From Phytophthora colocasiae (lineage: Eukaryota > Oomycota > Peronosporomycetes > Peronosporales > Peronosporaceae): 64,000 nt of DNA. The notes under the pieces are model-generated. The model saw nothing but the letters and a program-made list of their open reading frames with translations. It was not told where the DNA came from and made no database searches. Position 1 is the stretch's first letter, and the number at the start of each line of letters is the position of its first letter. This document shows, piece after piece, positions 53,713-62,711 of the stretch. Location: the NCBI GenBank assembly GCA_018806915.1, contig JAGKQI010000073.1, forward strand, positions 1,178,001 through 1,242,000, written 5' to 3'. A program made the translations under genes and the position numbers.

Positions 53713-56140
53713 CTACTTCTCAGTTTGTCCAGACGCAGGCCGCTTGGTTGACGGACACTTCTTGTAGCAGTGGAACTTGCGCGTACAATTCGTCGTTCGG
53801 TTCTTACCGCAGCAACACAACTCCTTGCACACTGGGCATCCATTCTCAAAGATTCGCTCGCCATGCTCGTCAATCATCTTCTCGGCACATTTGGCGCAGA
53901 AAATATGAGGACACACGGGACAGCGAATGTTCTTCTTTCGCAAATTGCCACATCGATGGCATGACGCTCGGTGCCGCATCAACATGTCCACGTAGTTCCC
54001 ATTGCTGTCAAGACGTGGCTGCTGGAAGCCTGTAGCTTCTACGGAGGGCGTCATGGAACTATTAAGTGGATGCGATGCTACTCCACCTAGCGTTCCGAGT
54101 CCTTCCAAACCAAGATTATGTTGGTTCGAAGTCGCCATGAAGCCTTCGCTCATACCTCCTGACAAGTACCCGTACTCTGCGCCATATTCTGGTAAATTCT
54201 GGTTGGGTGAATGCTGTTGAAAGCTTGGATCACCGTTGGGGTAAGGCTGGTTCTGCGTCGATATGACGAGATGATCAGGTTGATGCTGCTGATGCTGCTG
54301 CATTGGGTCATAATTCGACCACATTGACGTTGACGAGCTGAAGTTGTTGGTCCTGGTGCTGTCGAAGCCAGTACTAGTCGATCCCCATGGAGAACTCACC
54401 CCGTCGGGGACTGATGCAGCCGAGTAAATGTACGTGGCCTCGTTCGGCGAGATTGGAGGTAATTTGCTGTCATTTCCCAAGCCTGAAGTCGGCTGCAAGT
54501 CATCCAAGTTGTGGGTCGGAAGGCATGTGGCAGCAATAGCCTGCTCCAGACGACCCACAATCGCTTGGGCTTCCCTCTGGGAACTCGGAGTCCACGTGAT
54601 ACCATTCACTGACTTGAGCGACGCCGGGAGAGCACTCCACTCCCTTAAACGAGGAAATGCTCGTTGCAATGCACGCCGATCCAAGTCGCTCACTTGAGCA
54701 GTCATACCATTATTGGCCATGAGAAGCTGACGGACGTAGTAGCAAACTGCTGTCCAGAGCTGCACATTTGCATCCACTGTAAGCCATCCAGACGACGTCT
54801 CTCTCCAGTACCCTGCAAGTGCATCATGCTGCATCTCAAGTAGCACCACTCCCAGTTGACCTTCCATTGCCGATGTACACGCGAAGAAGCCGTGAAAGAG
54901 CGAGCAACTCTGTGCACCTCCAGCGTAGCGTGCGAACGTCCAACCAGCAGGTACCAGCAACGTACTACCAGCACCCACGACACACTTGATGCACTTTTCC
55001 ACACGTTCTGCCAAAAATGCAGTGGCAAAGTCTGGATCACATTTCCAAGCTCGATAAGCATCAAAAGCAGCCGATGTCGGAGGGATGAGATAGACCCAGA
55101 GTTCACCCCCTGACACTGATAACCACGTGCACTGTCCACCAGGTGCTAATGTGAAATCCAGGAAAGCGTTTGCTTCGAGAAATGTGCCAAAGACGTTGCC
55201 GTTCGCTGTGTTTCTCAACTTCTCTTCGCCATTGTTCGACTCCATCCAACAGTTCCAATTTACTTGTGCGACAGCTATTGGCGCAGCAACTTTCAACTGC
55301 ATCGGCGTCTGTTGCAACTGGAACTCTGCATTGGCCAGCAGTGCAGTGTCGTCCTTGTTTTGCTTGTTAGAACCGGTCGTTTGAGCTAGCCAAGCTGAAG
55401 CTGTCAATTGATCTCTCGTCTGTGTGGTAACGTCAATGGTTCGCACCTCACGATCTCCGGTCAATAACTCAGCGACGGTGGCAGCGTTTAGCACCGGAAA
55501 AGCTTCTTCAAGACCAGCAGCTCTGTGACTGTTACCTGCTATAAGCACGGGCTCCTCGAGTGCATGGCGTTGCAGAAAAGAAGGCTGAACGTCATGAAAC
55601 GGGACTAAATGCACTCCCGACCGAGCGTACACGGCAGCACTCAATAGTCGTCGGAAACCTGATGAACTTTTCTTGTGTCGAAGCTGCACTGGAGTTGAAG
55701 AAGTTGCATATCCACCTAAATGTACGGGTAGAGGCGAGAAGTTCATGGCGTTGGCAACGAATGTGGTGGTATTAGGCTCTGAAAACACCCAGGCATTTTT
55801 AATAAATACAAGTTAGAAATAAAAGGTATTGCCGTTTAGACACTTTAGATAAAGTGTCTAAAGTGTCTAAACTTTTAGTTGGAGACGTACCGTATTTGAC
55901 ACCTTCGTGGCCGTGCTGTTGGCAATCGACACAAGCAAATTTTGCAACAAGCAGTGCATCCTGTTCGTTGATTTGGGCACAATTGCCATGCAGCCATCGA
56001 CCGCAAAAGTGGCACTCGATGAGGAACGCGGGAGCCCGTGGGTCTGCGTCGAGGCCGCACACGATGCAGCTCATGGCGCCAGGCTGTGTGGGCGGAGGCG
56101 GAAGCATAAGTGGACTTGCGCGCGAGGCGGCAGATTGCAA
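53713..56140 (-). CDS. PHD-JmjC-4CXXC protein, probable catalytically dead demethylase
   Basis: Two exons (55891-56140, then 53713-55778) flank a 112-nt intron and encode 771 residues. A canonical C4HC3 PHD finger occupies residues 25-73 (Cys25/28/43/46, His51, Cys54/70/73). A KDM2/KDM7-type JmjC domain spans about 240-400 (WMESNNGEE, FLDFTLAPGGQCTWLSVSGG, ELWVYLIPPT, GAGSTLLVPAGWTFARYAGG). The iron ligands H-x-D and distal H should read FHxD and GWxH; here they are Thr293, Ala295 and Phe365, so catalysis is unlikely. A Gln/Asn-rich region follows, then a C-terminal cysteine cluster (SCHRCGNLRKKNIRCPVCPH, FCAKCAEKM, GCPVCKELCCCGKNRTTNC) of the zf-4CXXC_R1 (CDCA7-like) type. A histone-reading, DNA-binding scaffold in the nucleus is inferred. 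Confidence 0.8.
55834..55872. repeat. Intronic hairpin with alternative registers
   Basis: GTTTAGACACTTTA (55834-55847) pairs perfectly with TAAAGTGTCTAAAC (55859-55872). A second register pairs 55835-55847 with 55850-55862 using a 2-nt loop. It lies inside the intron of the PHD-JmjC gene. Confidence 0.85.
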
Positions 56141-57632
56141 ACTAACTGGGTGACTGTAGCTTAACCCAGAGTGGAGCTCTGCAGAGAGGGAGGGCGCGAG
56201 AGACGATGGTAGGTGTGTTACAGGCGTCGATAACGACCGCGCAGATGGCTCGCTATGATGGCGCCGCGGCTACAGGTGGCGGTGTGTCTCGTTGCCGTGG
56301 CCCGCTCCTGTTTTACCAGAGCCATTTGCGCCCGGTTGACACCGGCGGATGTGTGTATTTTAGGTGCTGGTGATGGCAAGATGTTAGAGGCGCGGCGAGG
56401 AGTTCTCGTTGCAGCTTTGCCACAGCTTGACGGGCTTGCAAATGGGGGCGATACGAAATGAGGGTAAAAGGGGCGCAACGAAGTTGGGCTAGGGGTTAAG
56501 TGGGTCCTCCACGACGGAACAAAAGCGATCTGCAAGTTGCTGCAGCTTGTGCCAATTGTGTAGAGAGACTCGTAACGAGACTCTCTCCAATGCTCTCGCT
56601 GGTAAGTATGATGGGGTTTATGAGTGCAAAGGCGTCGGCAAACATTAGCCACGGTGGCAGGCAATCTATCGCTGTTTCTTTCGCGAGCCAGCGGCTGGGA
56701 CACTTGTCATAGGGTTTCGCTGATCGACCGACTCATCACGGATTGCTTCACCGAGAGAGGATCGCCACGGTGGTCAGCAACCAGTCACTTTGATTGCCGC
56801 CGGCATCCGTGCTGCTGCTACTGCTTTGAACCTAAAGCACCATGGCGACTGCACCCAAAGTCGTGATGGCTTGGCTTGCTTCAGCGACAGATCGGACATC
56901 GAACGCAGTCAGCATCCGCCCACTACTTGTCAAGCAGAGGAGCGTCGGCGAAGGAGGCAGCAACCATTCTTGACGACGACTCCCTCGACAATATGCAGAC
57001 GGCACTTCCCTCACATTGCATTGCGGTGCAGTGTGGATCGTAGCGATATGCATGTGCCCGCACGGCGGTACCATCATTCGTTACCAGTTGCATCTCACCT
57101 AAAATTTGTGGCTGATTCTCAGCGCTCGGGCAGGCAGCACGAGTCGTGCTGCCTGCTATGAACTTGCCACCGCACCTTGCAACTGGAGCCAAAGGCGCCG
57201 CAACGTCTTGATGCATCGATCGACGCGCAGAGCTGACCATGGTCCCACCTTGGCGTCTGCAAGCAGATGGAACCATCTGTAAGGAGGGTGGACCGAAAAA
57301 ATCTTCGGTAGTCGAACCGTGTGGCTCCAGATGATCAGGACCCGTATGTACTTTGTTCTACTTGTTGTCCAGCAAGACTCCCCTGCGCTTCGATTGACAT
57401 TGAGTTGGTGTTTTCCAGCTCCACCCCATCGCAACTTCCATCTCCCAGATATGTTCCGCTACTCGGTCTAGTGAAAACTTTCGCTCATCTAATTCCAACC
57501 GAGCTAATCCTGGCACCTCGTAGTGGAAGCGAAACGACTACCGGTAAGCTGCGCTGTCGTTAGTTTCTGCTCACTCGTCAACCGCACAACTACAAAAACT
57601 TCCTCCGACAAGGTTATTATAGTAGCTCCATA
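56141..57632. other. Long intergenic region upstream of the cyclase gene
   Basis: About 1.5 kb with only short unconvincing frames on both strands. It must contain the divergent promoters of the PHD-JmjC gene and the cyclase gene. It holds a 27-bp palindrome at 57130-57156. I see no RNA gene. Confidence 0.5.
57130..57156. repeat. 27-bp perfect palindrome
   Basis: GCAGGCAGCACGA, central G, TCGTGCTGCCTGC: 13-bp arms around one base, about 480 bp upstream of the cyclase start. Confidence 0.9.
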
Positions 57633-60230
57633 ATGATCGGTGGCGCTGGTAGCAGTCATCACCGCGTGTCCCCTGAAGTGACATTGAAAAACCCGGACTC
57701 GACTTTAACGCCTAAAATCCCCACAAATGTTGGAATCAGTAAGAAAGTGCCTTCGATCAACTCGATGAACAGCTCGAATGTCCAAGTGCGCCGCTTTCCG
57801 TTTCTTTTATGGCAAAGGCAACTGACACCACAAGAAGCAGCACTACAGGAAGCCCGCAAACGCGCTGTGTTGGGGTTATTGGACTCGAAATGGTTCACCG
57901 TCATGATGCTCATCGTGACTGTGTACGCTTTGTTCGGAGATGACATTCGCCTGTCACTATTCTCCCTTTCGGCAGACAACGGTTTCTACACTTTAGCTAC
58001 CATTTGCCTCGTGCTCTTCTCGTTCGAGTTCATTGCCTCGTGCTACGCAAAGCCAGGATACATCTTGAGCTTCTACTTCTTACTGGATCTCATTGCCACG
58101 TTCTCCGTTCTACCAGATATCGGATGGATCTGGAGTCAGATCATTGGTACGAACTCGAGCTCGTCCGCTATCAAAGCCAGTAAAGCAACTAGGGCCGGTA
58201 GTAAAGCTGGACGTATTGTACGTGTAGTACGAGCTGTTCGACTCTTTCGAGTGGTCAAGATTTTGAAGTGGAAGAACAGTGCCAAGGAACCCGTAGAGGA
58301 ACTGAAGGAGAGTAAAGTCGGCAGTAAGATGGGTGAGGTTACAGTGCAACGAGTTGTTATCCTCGTACTGTTCCTCATCATGTTGCTACCGGTATTCGAT
58401 GGTGGATACGTACAAGTGGAATATCGCTACCAAGACTACGGGTTACGCATTATCCACATGCTCGTGAGCTCGGGTATGACGATAGGTAATGCGTCCACCT
58501 CTACCGAGTTCTCCCGACTCCTATTCGGCTACGTACGCGATGCAGGACTTCTGATCTATATCCAAATGACCAACGTCTCCAATGACGCCCTTACAGCAGA
58601 TATCAGTGCTCTTCGGTTCCAAACTTCCCCCGGTTCCGAGCACAACTTGACTGTAAACCCGTCCAACTCGTGGTCGGCGTCAAACTTGTTGCCGTCTTAC
58701 TCTGCTGTGACCGATAAGTATCGAGACGTGGAGGTCAATATCGTCAAGACTTACGGGTGTTTCAATAAGGACTTCATCGCGATCGACTCTGCTGATAGTT
58801 CCAGTGGCTGTGTGAGTATCGCCATCTTCGATACGTCGTCGTCGAGCTCTTCGTCTGCCTCTTACAACATCCTCAAGACGTTCTTCATTATCATCGTACT
58901 AGTCGCTGCGTCCTCGTCGTTCATCCGTACTGCACGGGTCCTAGTGCTCGACCCAATCGAACGGATGATGGACGTTGTCAAGAAACTGGCCGATAACCCT
59001 TTAGCCAGCGTGCAGACGTCGGGTGATGATGCACAGATCCGTAAAAACGCAAAGGAACAAGGCTTCGAGACGGCTCTACTAGAGCTTACACTGTCGAAAG
59101 TCGGTCGACTCATGCAAGTTGGTTTCGGAGCTGCAGGAGCGGACATCATTGGCAAGAATATGGGCTCTGGAGACCTCGATCCGATGCTTCCAGGCAAGAA
59201 AATCACAGCTATCTACGGTTTCTGTGATATCCGTCAGTTCACAGATACGACCGAGTGTTTGCAAGAAGAAGTCATGGTGTACGTGAACAAGTTGGGGGAT
59301 ATCATGCACACCGGCACGCATCACTACTATGGGATGGCCAACAAGAACGTTGGAGATGCTTTCCTCTTGTCTTGGAAAATCTGTGACGGTGAATTAGCTT
59401 GTTTCTCCCGGTTCACAGATTCCCCCACGGAAGAAGATCGCATCCAAGTGAACCAGTCCATCACTTGTCCGCCCAATGCTGGTGCCGGCACAAAACTACG
59501 TCGTATCACACCAACAGAGATGGCTGACAGTGCACTTACAGCTTTTATCAAATGTATGATCGATTTGGATAACGCCAACACAGATGGACCCCTCACAGAA
59601 TATCTGACCAAGGATGCCGTCGTCAAGCGGTTCGGCCCTGCCTTCCGTATCAAAATGGGTTTCGGAATGCATGTGGGCTGGGCTGTTGAAGGTGCCATCG
59701 GTTCCCGGTTCAAAATCGACGCCACGTATATTTCCCCGCACGTTGAGATGGCCGATCGGCTCGAAGCCGGTTCCAAGATTTTCATGACTCCTATCAATAT
59801 CTCCCACTGGCTCGCAGCATTGATTTCACCCGGAGCGCGACGATTCTTGCGTAAAATGGATCGGATGAGTATTCGAGGGGTTGATACACCGCTCACAGTC
59901 TATACCTTTGACGTCACGGTCATGAAAGTTGGCTTTGGTACTCCGAAAATCGATGCAGCTACGGGGTTGCAAACGCCAGTCGATTTCGAGAATGACCCAG
60001 AATATCTCGAAATCCGCGAAGGACTGGAACCAGCTTTCCTTGAGGCTGCAGGCAGTGCTGTCGAAGCGTACCTTAGTGGAGACTGGCCAAAGGCAAGACA
60101 CTACCTTACTCATGCTCAACAGATTCGACCACAAGACGGACCTTGCAAGTATCTCATGGGAGTACTCAAGTCCAATAACTTTGAGACGCCACGAGACTGG
60201 AAGGGATACCGCTATGTTGCTGGGTATTAA
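57633..60230 (+). CDS. Voltage-sensor-like membrane domain fused to class III nucleotide cyclase
   Basis: A single 865-residue exon. Residues 87-210 form four segments of voltage-sensor type: S1 WFTVMMLIVTVYALF, S2 TLATICLVLFSFEFIASCY with an acidic residue, S3 ILSFYFLLDLIATFSVL with the conserved Asp, and S4 RAGSKAGRIVRVVRAVRLFR with regularly spaced arginines. A fifth segment follows at about 240-254, then an extracellular-looking domain (260-410), a last membrane segment (about 412-430) and a HAMP-like linker. The cyclase domain (about 520-790) has YGFCDIRQFTD and NVGDAFLLSW (both metal Asp), then a large insertion, then HVGWAVEGAIGSRFKIDATY and SPHVEMADRLEAG. In the last motif the usual Asn is Glu but the transition-state Arg is kept. 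A TPR-like tail ends in WKGYRYVAGY. It probably makes cAMP under membrane-potential control. No pore filter is visible. Confidence 0.8.
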   Translation: MIGGAGSSHHRVSPEVTLKNPDSTLTPKIPTNVGISKKVPSINSMNSSNVQVRRFPFLLWQRQLTPQEAALQEARKRAVLGLLDSKWFTVMMLIVTVYALFGDDIRLSLFSLSADNGFYTLATICLVLFSFEFIASCYAKPGYILSFYFLLDLIATFSVLPDIGWIWSQIIGTNSSSSAIKASKATRAGSKAGRIVRVVRAVRLFRVVKILKWKNSAKEPVEELKESKVGSKMGEVTVQRVVILVLFLIMLLPVFDGGYVQVEYRYQDYGLRIIHMLVSSGMTIGNASTSTEFSRLLFGYVRDAGLLIYIQMTNVSNDALTADISALRFQTSPGSEHNLTVNPSNSWSASNLLPSYSAVTDKYRDVEVNIVKTYGCFNKDFIAIDSADSSSGCVSIAIFDTSSSSSSSASYNILKTFFIIIVLVAASSSFIRTARVLVLDPIERMMDVVKKLADNPLASVQTSGDDAQIRKNAKEQGFETALLELTLSKVGRLMQVGFGAAGADIIGKNMGSGDLDPMLPGKKITAIYGFCDIRQFTDTTECLQEEVMVYVNKLGDIMHTGTHHYYGMANKNVGDAFLLSWKICDGELACFSRFTDSPTEEDRIQVNQSITCPPNAGAGTKLRRITPTEMADSALTAFIKCMIDLDNANTDGPLTEYLTKDAVVKRFGPAFRIKMGFGMHVGWAVEGAIGSRFKIDATYISPHVEMADRLEAGSKIFMTPINISHWLAALISPGARRFLRKMDRMSIRGVDTPLTVYTFDVTVMKVGFGTPKIDAATGLQTPVDFENDPEYLEIREGLEPAFLEAAGSAVEAYLSGDWPKARHYLTHAQQIRPQDGPCKYLMGVLKSNNFETPRDWKGYRYVAGY

Positions 60231-60561
60231 AACGATCGTTCCGGTACAGTCAGTATGTATTGGAGATAATGAGGAAAAAGTATTAAAAAAAAACAGTAAA
60301 GCTCGATTGCTTGTTAGCGTCTGCCACTTCTATCTACAGAAGCGTCTCTGTAAAACTGCTAACAAGCTCAAGTGCACATCCAGTAGAGTCCAGTAATCCG
60401 CTTCTATCCTTGCCACCAGGATTCGGCAGATTGTTGGCTCGAAACATCCAATTAAATTCTTCAAACAAAAGTGGCCTCCTCGTCGCGGTTAACGAGAAGA
60501 TCTTGACGATCGACAACTTAGTCAAACGAGTTAGCCTGCGGTCACCAACAACAACAGTAGG

Positions 60562-62251
60562 CTAATTGTCGTAATCGTTGTTGTCATCGTCGTCATCATC
60601 GTCATTATCATCGCCATTGTCATTGTCGTCGTCATCGTCATTGTCATCGTCATCAGGCTGCGTGGTGTAGTCTACCGGGGGCTCCGTGGTGTAGTCAACG
60701 GGAGGCTGGGTGGTGTAGTCCACAGGCGGCTGGGTAGTGTAGTCAACGGGAGGCTGGGTAGTGTAGTCTACAGGCGGCTGGGTCGTGTAGTCAACTGGAG
60801 GCTGCGTGGTGTAGTCTACCGGGGGCTCCGTGGTGTAGTCAACGGAAGGCTGGGTGGTGTAGTCCACAGGCGGCTGGGTAGTGTAGTCAACTGGAGGCTG
60901 CGTGGTGTAGTCTACCGGGGGCTCCGTGGTGTAGTCAACTTGAGGCTGGGTAGTGTAGTCCACAGGCGGCTGAGTCGTGTAGTCAACAGGAGGCTGCGTG
61001 GTGTAGTCTACCGGGGGCTCCGTGGTGTAGTCAACGGGAGGCTGGGTAGTGTAGTCCACAGGCGGCTGGGTAGTGTAGTCAACAGGAGGCTGGGTAGTGT
61101 AGTCCACAGGCGGCTGGGTCGTGTAGTCAACTGGAGGCTGCGTGGTGTAGTCTACCGGGGGCTCCGTGGTGTAGTCAACGGGAGGCTGGGTAGTGTAGTC
61201 CACAGGCGGCTGGGTAGTGTAGTCAACTGGAGGCTGGGTAGTGTAGTCAACTGGAGGCTGGGTAGTGCTGATACAGGCGGCTGGGTGATCAGTCGGGAGG
61301 CTGGGTGAGTTCAACAGGCGGCTGAGTAGTGTAGTCAACATGAGGCTGGGTAGTGTAGTCAACTGGAGGCTGGGTAGTGTAGTCAACTGGAGGCTGGGTA
61401 GTGTAGTCTACAGGCGGCTGGGTAGTGTAGTCAACGGGAGGCTGGGTAGTGTAGTCCACAGGCGGCTGGGTCGTGTAGTCAACTGGAGGCTGCGTGGTGT
61501 AGTCTTCTTCATGGTCGGGGCTATCGGTTTCTGGGGCAGACGTGTATGGAGTGGGTGTACTGGTGTACTCCGGAGCAGAGGTAGTGTGGCCGTACTCTCC
61601 CTCGTGCTCGTGGGTCTCGGTACTACCCTGGTACTTGTCGTCGTGGCTGTTCACAACTGATCCACTCTTGTCACAATCATCAGTCGACCCAGCGGTGCTG
61701 TCGACTACGGAGCCCTTGTATGAGTCCTTCGTAGAGTATTCAGCCTTGCTGTTGGAAGAATACTGAACCGTGTACTCGTCAGACTTGGTGTAGTCATCCT
61801 TGGCATTGCCATAGCTGCTTCCGCGCAGAGACTTCGACGAGTACTTGTCCTTGCTGCTGCTATTGTCCTGGTACTGATTGTGGTGGTAGTTTCCATCCGA
61901 AGACTTGTCCGACGAGCACGGGGTGTCCACCGAGTAACTGGCACTGTTGTGCTCGTAACCATGCTTGCTGTGGTCGTCGTACTTGTTCGAACCGCCGTAG
62001 CTCGGTTTGCTGTTGTGCTCATACTCGTTTGATTCGTGGTGGTAGTCGCCATCCTTTGACGATGAGCACGGAGTGTCCACCGAATGACTGGTGTAACCGG
62101 GTTTGCTTCCGTGGTTGGCTTCGTAGCCTGAGTTACCACCATGGTAGTAGTCGCCGCGATGGTACTCCCCACCGTTCTTCGAGCCGTACTGAGGCTGGTA
62201 ACCTCCGTGGTTGTAGTCGCCGTTGCTGTTATGCTGATAAGTGTACGCCAT
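60562..62251 (-). CDS. Octapeptide-repeat protein (DYTTQPPV), frame broken mid-repeat
   Basis: The N-terminus (MAYTYQHNSNGDYNHGGYQP, minus strand from 62251) is rich in Tyr, His, Asn, Gly and Ser. It contains two copies of SVDTPCSS and no hydrophobic signal peptide. From about residue 250 the sequence becomes about 35 tandem DYTTQPPV units, some with Glu for Gln. The end is an Asp/Asn run. At 61264-61320 three small deletions shift the frame, splitting the gene into 61289-62251 and 60562-61386. Either the gene is broken or the repeat was mis-assembled. The Thr/Pro-rich acidic octamer recalls the mucin-like Car proteins of Phytophthora infestans (octapeptide TTYAPTEE), but that is an analogy of style. 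Surface or adhesive function is a guess. Confidence 0.55.
60668..61504. repeat. 24-bp minisatellite, about 35 units
   Basis: The unit on the plus strand is GTAGTCAAC-GGAGGCTGGGTA-GT-like. Third-position variants (GGGAGGC, AGGCGGC, TGGAGGC) alternate, suggesting expansion by a two-unit or larger block. It encodes DYTTQPPV on the minus strand. Confidence 0.9.
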
Positions 62252-62711
62252 AGTTGGGCACGGGGTGTCGCCGGATTACGGCCTTGATCAAGCTCCGATA
62301 CGCAGGATCATCAACAAGCAGCGTGGCCCTGAGCCTATCGGGGGCGATGTGGCACGCAGGCTTTGCATCACTGGATATGAGTACGCGGCGCGACAGACTA
62401 CGGGATGAAGGCACGTGCCGCTCGCTCGACGCGAGCTAGCTATAGGACACAGGAGCAGGAGGTCAAAGGTAGCTCGCTGCATTTGCATGATAAGCTTTCT
62501 CATTAATCAACTGACCCTTTCGGAAACACCCCGGGTTTCGCGACAAAGCTAGCTTTGCGCTCTTCGAAGCGTTGAGTTTATTGATCCCGGAACTGCTGTC
62601 CGGATCACTGTGGCGACGCGACTAAATACTACTGTAGTCTCGTTGACTAAGTGCGGTTTGAACTAAGTTCGACTAAGTTCGGTTGAAGTGTTAAGGCGTG
62701 ACAACTTCAAC
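62252..62711. other. Possible gypsy leader; LTR boundary not resolved
   Basis: ATCACTGTGGCGACGCGACT at about 62605 contains TGG followed by a GC-rich word, the form expected of a tRNA primer-binding site next to the end of an LTR. Short repeats (GACTAAGT, GTTCGACTAAGTTCG) follow. Without the downstream LTR I cannot set its edges. Confidence 0.35.

Noticed and set aside
56218..56703. 161-codon minus-strand frame in the intergenic region
   Set aside because: Arg/Pro/Ser/Thr-rich with no domain, and no support from splice or start context. Treated as chance.
60940..61660. Plus-strand frames rich in RLGSVVHRRLG through the minisatellite
   Set aside because: They are the antisense reading of the 24-bp repeat, which keeps any frame open; the minus-strand reading has the better start and flanks.
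17244..62620. Shared word TCACTGTGGCGACGCG at about 17244 and 62605 as evidence of a second gypsy LTR at 17 kb
   Set aside because: Sequence on both sides of the word does not match, so a shared LTR is not supported.
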